Origin: Candidatus Endonucleibacter sp. (ex Gigantidas childressi)
GTDB lineage: Bacteria; Pseudomonadota; Gammaproteobacteria; Pseudomonadales; Endozoicomonadaceae
DNA: 64,000 nucleotides
Assembly (NCBI GenBank): GCA_030674875.1
Contig: JASXSU010000001.1
Location: 1,006,001-1,070,000 of the forward strand
Reading direction: 5' to 3'
Made by a program: the position numbers and the translations under genes. Positions 58,949 through 64,000 of the stretch are shown piece after piece; position 1 is the stretch's first letter, and each line of letters starts with the position of its first letter. Below the pieces are notes generated by a model that was given only the letters and a program-made list of their open reading frames with translations, was not told the origin of the DNA and did not search any database.

Positions 58949-59508
58949 GCCGGTAATTGATTATTAGACAAATAGACGTTATGAAGCAGGATATACAAAA
59001 AAAGCAACAATCTTTATGATTCAGTATGGGGGTTAAGTGAGGTTAATAATGACTGTTTTTACAAGATTTTATTACTAATGCAACTTAAATGGCTGTGGAT
59101 AAGAAAAAAGTGGTAACCAGGTAACATTATGATTTATTTAGTTAAATTCGTATGAACGTATTTTAAGGTTTTGTGGAAAAGGTTGTGTAGAAATGGGGGT
59201 ATAACCCTGTGGATAAAAAGAGGTAATACTAGCTTGTGGATATGTCGGTTTTTACCCACAAGTAGTGCACAATTTAATAAAAGCTTATACGCATAAGACA
59301 AACAGCCTTATACTTAACCTAACACCATGTTTTTTAAACAAAAAATAAACTTACACACAGATTTCATTACCCCTAATAATAACAACAATAATAATAAAAC
59401 ATCACTATATACCTATATAAATAATATTTATAAGGAAGGAAGGAAAATTAGTATTTTACAAAAAAAAAGTTAATCTTTATAAATTTATTCTGACAAGTTA
59501 CAAAAACG
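58949..59508. other. Candidate oriC region 2 (DnaA-box cluster and AT-rich region) upstream of mnmG
   Basis: Two perfect TGTGGATAA boxes (59094-59102 and 59208-59216) and three one-mismatch boxes, TGTGGAAAA (59172), TGTGGATAT (59235) and TTACCCACA (59252-59260), lie within 170 bp. A strongly AT-rich tract (about 59310-59500) follows. oriC lies beside mnmG (gidA) in E. coli and Vibrio. An IS30-A copy now separates this cluster from mnmG. Confidence 0.65.
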
Positions 59509-59603
59509 GCGGATTCAAATCTGAAGTGTATCAATTGACTAGGTAGAAGAAAGGGCCAGCTGAAGGTAAGCTCCTACCATTCTCTCCGACAAGAGATGAA
59601 GTG

Positions 59604-60695
59604 ATGACGATAACTTACCAACAACTGTCTTACGAACAAAGATTCTAGATTTCCACACTAAAGAAAAGCGGTTGTAGTCAAATGGATATAGCGGAGATCA
59701 TTGGCACCAGCCAGTCCACAGTTAGCCATGAGTAGGTCAGGAATACTAGCGAACGTGGAATAGATATAGGCAAGCAAGAGGCCTAACAGATAGACGGCGT
59801 ACAGATTCGGTTTGGGTGAGTAGAATGACGCCAAAAATGATTGAGGTGATTGAATCAAAGCTACGTGTAGAGTGGAGCCCAGAGCAGATTTTAGGTTGGT
59901 TGCTGAATGATCAAGAACAACTGATTATACCCGTCGCCTTTCAAGTTGCTACGTTGTTGGCTGTGTTCGCTCACTCCTATCACCTACTACTCGTAGGTTC
60001 ACGGGGCTTCGCTTACTTGCTGCCTAGTAGCAATTTGAAATGCTTTGGGTATAGCTATAAAAGCATCCACCTACAGATTTGGGTGAATTAGCAGGCTGTC
60101 GGCCATCTTTACATGCATCTTCGTCGTCAGGGCAAGAAGTATGACAAGCGACGAAATAGCAAGTCAACGAGCGGCCAGATAAAGAACCCAGTCACCATAG
60201 ATGATCGCCCAGAGATCGTTGACGATAAATCGCGAATTGGAGACAGGGAGATTAATACCGTTATTGGCAAAGGGTATAGCGGGGCCTTGGTAACTATCGT
60301 CGAGCTGATCACGAAGTACACTGTCTCAGCCCAGGTAAACAGCAAAAGCGCAGCAGATGTGCCCAAGGCTACTATCAGCTTGCTTAACCAATTTAAGGAT
60401 ATTATTCACACCATTACGGCTAACAAAGGGAAAGATTTTTCGTACCATGAGAAAATCAACCAAGCATTATCGGTGTAGGTTTACTTTGCGCACCCATACT
60501 TGGGAGCGATGGTTAAATGAGAACACTAATGGCTTGCTACGACAATATTTTCTAAAGAATACAGACTTCAAGAAGGTGGGTCAGATAGAGGTGAAGCGAG
60601 CATTAATGCGGCTTAATTCTCGGCCAAGAAAAGATTTGAATTTAAAAACACCCACTCTGATAATGGGTGAGCACAGGGCTGTGTTAGCAGCTTAA
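59604..60695 (+). pseudogene. IS30-A transposase, heavily degraded
   Basis: The reading frame is lost within the first 15 codons (TAG at about 59647, 'AAAGATTCTAGATTTCC'). The MITE is inserted near the middle, and further stops follow. DDE blocks are still seen ('IGDREINTVIGKGYSGALVTIV', 'TITANKGKDFSYHEK'), but with several active-site changes. Confidence 0.87.
59926..60053. repeat. MITE copy 4, inside IS30-A copy 5
   Basis: The element 59928-60051 has ends TACCCGTCGCC...GCTTTGGGTA and TA duplications, and lies at the same transposase site as in copies 1 and 3. Confidence 0.86.
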
Positions 60696-60780
60696 GCTGT
60701 GATGCACTTGAAATTTGAATCCGCGAACTAAGAAGAGTGATATACTCATTACGTATTACGATTTAGGCAGGTAATTTATT

Positions 60781-62673
60781 TTGGAAGTAGATTTCCCAAC
60801 CAAGTTTGACGTCATTGTGATTGGTGGAGGCCACGCAGGTACGGAGGCCGCATTAGCATCAGCAAGAGTAGGGGGAAAAACCTTACTATTGACCCATAAC
60901 ATCGAAACATTAGGGATGATGTCTTGTAATCCTGCTATTGGAGGTATTGGTAAAAGTCACTTGGTTAAGGAGATTGATGCCTTAGGAGGGGTAATGGCAA
61001 GGGCTACAGACTTTAGTGGTATACAATTCCGCATTCTTAACGCAAGAAAAGGTCCTGCAGTCAGAGCAACTAGGGCTCAAGCGGATCGCTATTTATATAA
61101 AACTTTTATCCGTAACGTGTTAGAAAACCAAGAGAATTTATTAATATTTCAGCAATCAGCAGATGATTTGATATTTGGGAAGGGAGAGGCTCACGATCAA
61201 GTACTAGGTGTTGTCACTAATATGGGAGTGCGCTTTCTTGCTGTGAATGTGGTACTTACAGCAGGAACTTTTCTTAAAGGTAAAATACATGTAGGTATGA
61301 ATAGTTATAGTGGTGGTAGGGCTGGAGATCCTCCATCGATAGGGTTAGCTGAAAAACTTAGAGAGTTACCTTTTGGTGCTAAACGGTTGAAAACAGGTAC
61401 TCCTCCAAGGATTGATGCTCGCTCTGTTGATTTTTCTGTTATGGAAGAGCAGGTTGGAAGTGATCCAATACCTATTATGTCTTACACAGGATCCATAGTT
61501 GATCACCCTAAGCAGGTTTGTTGCTACATTACCCATACAAATGAGCTTACCCATAGTATTATTCGTGCAAATTTGGGGCGGTCGCCTCTTATTACAGGGG
61601 TTATAGAAGGGATTGGTCCAAGATACTGCCCATCAGTAGAAGATAAAGTTACTCGGTTTGCTGATAAAAATTCGCATCAGATTTTTATGGAGCCAGAAGG
61701 GCTGAGTACTCACGAGTTATACCCTAACGGGATATCAACGAGCCTGCCGTTTGATGTACAGATAAACCTTGTGCGCTCTATCAAAGGTCTTGAAAATGCC
61801 CATATAACTCGTCCAGGCTACGCAATAGAGTATGATTACTTTGATCCTAGAGGCTTAAAGTCTTCCTTGGAAACCAAAGCGATAAAGGGGTTATTTTTTG
61901 CTGGTCAGATTAACGGCACAACCGGTTATGAGGAAGCAGCAGCCCAAGGGTTGCTTGCTGGTTTGAACGCAGCCTTAAGGTCACAAAACAAAGAAAGTTG
62001 GTGTCCGCGCCGTGATGAAGCCTATATGGGGGTGTTGGTAGACGATCTTGTGACAAATGGTACCAGTGAACCTTATCGAATGTTTACTAGCCGTGCGGAA
62101 TACAGGCTTATTCTTAGGGAGGATAATGCGGACCTGCGACTCACAGAGAAAGGCCGTGAATTAGGATTAGTGGATGATTCTCGTTGGGAGCTTTTTTGTA
62201 ATAAGCGAGAGAGAATTGAGAAAGAAGCTGCTAGATTGAAAAATTATTTTATTCATCCTGGTAGTGAAAGTTCTAAAAAAATAGAGAGCAAGCTTGCCAA
62301 GCCTATTACTCGAGAATACAGTCTTTTGGAATTACTACGTAGACCAGAGTTGAACTATCATGATGTTGCTGGTCTTGTTGGGGAGGCAGAAACCAACCAG
62401 CAAGTAACAGAGCAGGTTGAGACTCAAATTAAATACCAAGGGTACATTGATCGACAGGCCGTTGAAATAGACAAGCTTCGGCGATATGAAAATATTCTAA
62501 TTCCTAAGAATTTTGATTTTGAAAAAATCAATGGTTTTTCTAATGAGATTCGGCAGAAACTTTTGGAGAGTAGGCCTGAGACTTTAGGTCGAGCATCTAG
62601 AATACAAGGTGTAACACCGGCTGCAGTGTCATTGATTCTAATTTATCTAAAAAAGAAGTCAGTAGTTGTATAG
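60781..62673 (+). CDS. mnmG: tRNA uridine-5-carboxymethylaminomethyl modification enzyme MnmG
   Basis: The FAD-dependent partner of MnmE in wobble-uridine modification. The 630-residue product aligns along its whole length with E. coli MnmG (629): '[62 protein letters not shown]', '[20 protein letters not shown]', '[23 protein letters not shown]', '[11 protein letters not shown]', '[27 protein letters not shown]' and the C-terminal '[25 protein letters not shown]'. The start is TTG with AGG about 11 bp upstream. The nearest upstream sequence is IS30-A copy 5. Confidence 0.97.
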   Translation: MEVDFPTKFDVIVIGGGHAGTEAALASARVGGKTLLLTHNIETLGMMSCNPAIGGIGKSHLVKEIDALGGVMARATDFSGIQFRILNARKGPAVRATRAQADRYLYKTFIRNVLENQENLLIFQQSADDLIFGKGEAHDQVLGVVTNMGVRFLAVNVVLTAGTFLKGKIHVGMNSYSGGRAGDPPSIGLAEKLRELPFGAKRLKTGTPPRIDARSVDFSVMEEQVGSDPIPIMSYTGSIVDHPKQVCCYITHTNELTHSIIRANLGRSPLITGVIEGIGPRYCPSVEDKVTRFADKNSHQIFMEPEGLSTHELYPNGISTSLPFDVQINLVRSIKGLENAHITRPGYAIEYDYFDPRGLKSSLETKAIKGLFFAGQINGTTGYEEAAAQGLLAGLNAALRSQNKESWCPRRDEAYMGVLVDDLVTNGTSEPYRMFTSRAEYRLILREDNADLRLTEKGRELGLVDDSRWELFCNKRERIEKEAARLKNYFIHPGSESSKKIESKLAKPITREYSLLELLRRPELNYHDVAGLVGEAETNQQVTEQVETQIKYQGYIDRQAVEIDKLRRYENILIPKNFDFEKINGFSNEIRQKLLESRPETLGRASRIQGVTPAAVSLILIYLKKKSVVV

Positions 62674-62724
62674 AGTGAAGCTTGGATATAATACTTGGCT
62701 TGTTTTGCATTTTAGGAATATCTC

Positions 62725-63390
62725 TTGATAGCTTCCCAAAAAGTTATAAGTGAGTGTATCAGTGTTGGCGCGGAAGGCTTAGCTCTATCCTTGACTGGCA
62801 AGCAGGTCGATCTGCTAAGTAGATACGTAGCATTACTGGTAAAGTGGAATAAGACTTATAACCTAACTGCGGTTAGAGATCCTGTACAAATGGTCTCTCG
62901 CCATGTTATAGATAGTTTAAGTATTACTCCTTTTGTAAAAAGCGATAATATGTTGGATATTGGCTCTGGTCCGGGGTTGCCTGGTATTCCTCTTGCTGTT
63001 CTCTATCCAAATAAACTCGTATCTACACTTGATAGTAATGGCAAAAAGACTCGCTTTATGGAGCATGTTAAAATGGAGTTGGGGTTGAATAATTTAACAG
63101 TGATTAATTCCAGGGTTGAATGTTACCAGACAGAGAGTCTTTTTGGTGAGATAACTTGCCGAGCTTTTAGTTCTTTAACTGATATAGTGCAAAAAGTAAA
63201 GCATCTTTTGGTTGATTCAGGTGTTTATTTGGTGATGAAAGGGCGATATCCTAATAAAGAAATTCATGAGTTGATGAAACATACTGATTGCGAACTGGTA
63301 GAGGTTGTTTCTTTACACGTACCAGAGAGTGGTGGTGAGCGTCATCTTGTAATTCTACGTAAGCAACAAGTATTGAACGGTGGCAGATAG
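62725..63390 (+). CDS. rsmG: 16S rRNA (guanine-527-N7)-methyltransferase RsmG
   Basis: This enzyme methylates N7 of G527 in 16S rRNA using S-adenosylmethionine. The 221-residue product has 'YVALLVKWNKTYNLTAVRDPVQMVSRHVIDSLSITPF', the SAM-binding 'NMLDIGSGPGLPGIPLAVLYP' and 'ITCRAFSSLTDIV', all family hallmarks. The TTG start follows AGGA by seven bases. It lies 51 bp after mnmG and 2 bp before parA, the usual mnmG-rsmG-parA order. Confidence 0.95.
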   Translation: MIASQKVISECISVGAEGLALSLTGKQVDLLSRYVALLVKWNKTYNLTAVRDPVQMVSRHVIDSLSITPFVKSDNMLDIGSGPGLPGIPLAVLYPNKLVSTLDSNGKKTRFMEHVKMELGLNNLTVINSRVECYQTESLFGEITCRAFSSLTDIVQKVKHLLVDSGVYLVMKGRYPNKEIHELMKHTDCELVEVVSLHVPESGGERHLVILRKQQVLNGGR

Positions 63391-63392
63391 TT

Positions 63393-64000
63393 GTGGGAAG
63401 AATTCTTGCGATAACCAATCAAAAAGGGGGAGTGGGCAAGACCACTTCTAGCGTTAATTTGGCGGCTTCTTTGGCTGCTTCCGGTAAAAAAGTTTTGTTG
63501 CTAGACCTAGACCCTCAAGGTAATGCCACTATGGGGAGTGGTGTTAATAAGCATGAGTTAAAAAAGTCTATTTATCATGTATTAACAGGGAAGCATGACA
63601 TTAAGGACACTATTTGCAGAGGCCTTGATGGTGGGTATGATTTACTGCCATCTAATGCTGATTTAACAGCAGCAGAAGTTGAGCTTATGCAAATGGATAA
63701 CAAAGAGTTTATCTTGAAAAAAGAGCTTAAAAAAGTACTTGATCAGTATGATTTCACTCTTATTGACTGCCCGCCGTCGCTTAATATGTTAACAGTAAAT
63801 GCAGTTGTTGCTGCGAGCAGTGTAATTATTCCTATGCAGTGTGAATACTATGCTTTAGAGGGGTTAACGGCACTAATGGACACAATAACAGGTATTAGAA
63901 ATACAATTAACCCTGGTTTACGTATTGAAGGTTTATTACGGACTATGTATGACCCAAGAGCCAGCTTAACAACAGAGGTGTCGAAACAGTTAATAAGTCA
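63393..64000 (+). CDS. parA: Chromosome partitioning ATPase ParA, N-terminal part (continues past the right edge)
   Basis: A deviant-Walker ATPase that moves ParB-parS complexes to segregate the origin. The frame begins with GTG at 63393, 2 bp after rsmG, and reads MGRILAITNQKGGVGKTTSSVNLAASLAASGKKVLLLDLDPQGNATMGSGV; 'KGGVGKTT' is the ParA Walker A motif with its signature lysine. 'FTLIDCPPSLNMLTVNAVVAASSVIIPMQCEYYALEGLTAL' follows. 202 codons are in the window. parB is expected next. Two perfect parS sites lie near gyrB. Confidence 0.95.
   Translation, partial: MGRILAITNQKGGVGKTTSSVNLAASLAASGKKVLLLDLDPQGNATMGSGVNKHELKKSIYHVLTGKHDIKDTICRGLDGGYDLLPSNADLTAAEVELMQMDNKEFILKKELKKVLDQYDFTLIDCPPSLNMLTVNAVVAASSVIIPMQCEYYALEGLTALMDTITGIRNTINPGLRIEGLLRTMYDPRASLTTEVSKQLIS

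Larger units (their letters stand above)
59509..60724 (+). mobile_element. IS30-family element, lineage A, copy 5 (MITE inside)
   Basis: The left repeat GCGGATTCAAATCTGAAGTG begins at 59509 and the right one (complement of CACTTGAAATTTGAATCCGC) ends at 60724. The 1,216-bp length includes a 124-bp MITE and its TA duplication. Confidence 0.88.

Overview
The window is a piece of a gammaproteobacterial chromosome around its replication origin. It has low to moderate GC and long AT-rich spacers. The housekeeping order glyQ-glyS-gmhB-plsC / gyrB-dnaN-dnaA / rpmH-rnpA-yidD-yidC / mnmE / mnmG-rsmG-parA is the ancestral origin neighbourhood known from Pseudomonas and Oceanospirillales relatives. The many decayed insertion sequences, expanded spacers and missing recF suggest a host-associated lineage with relaxed selection, possibly an oceanospirillalean symbiont or parasite. 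That lifestyle is inference.

Left third (1-18.9 kb, minus strand): two tandem paralogous giant adhesins. The left one is cut by the window edge; the right one is a complete 4,145-residue protein. Both begin with a LapA-type retention-like module, followed by cadherin-like and VCBS repeats and by LamG, lectin or carbohydrate-binding-like modules. The complete one ends in a type I secretion C-terminal domain. Seven near-identical 372-bp VCBS units, a 9-bp tandem repeat upstream of the complete gene and a shared upstream segment record recent duplication.

Middle (19-43 kb): glycyl-tRNA synthetase (glyQS), ADP-heptose synthesis (gmhB, gmhA), a lysophosphatidate acyltransferase (plsC), gyrB, dnaN, dnaA, then rpmH, rnpA, yidD and yidC. 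Remnants of three IS30-family lineages (called A, B and C here) are scattered among them, often nested. A 124-bp MITE with TA target duplications sits at the same site in three of the five IS30-A copies. Two perfect parS sites lie in the gyrB-dnaN gap where recF would be expected. A DnaA-box cluster lies between dnaA and rpmH.

Right third (43-64 kb, plus strand): the complete F1Fo ATP synthase operon atpIBEFHAGDC, placed unusually between yidC and mnmE and with palindromic repeats in its spacers. It is followed by a BaiN/HI0933-type flavoprotein, a short secreted FimV-like protein with two LysM-like repeats, mnmE, more IS30 debris, a second DnaA-box cluster directly upstream of mnmG, then mnmG, rsmG and the start of parA.

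No transposase in the window looks intact. No rRNA, tRNA, CRISPR array or prophage was recognised.
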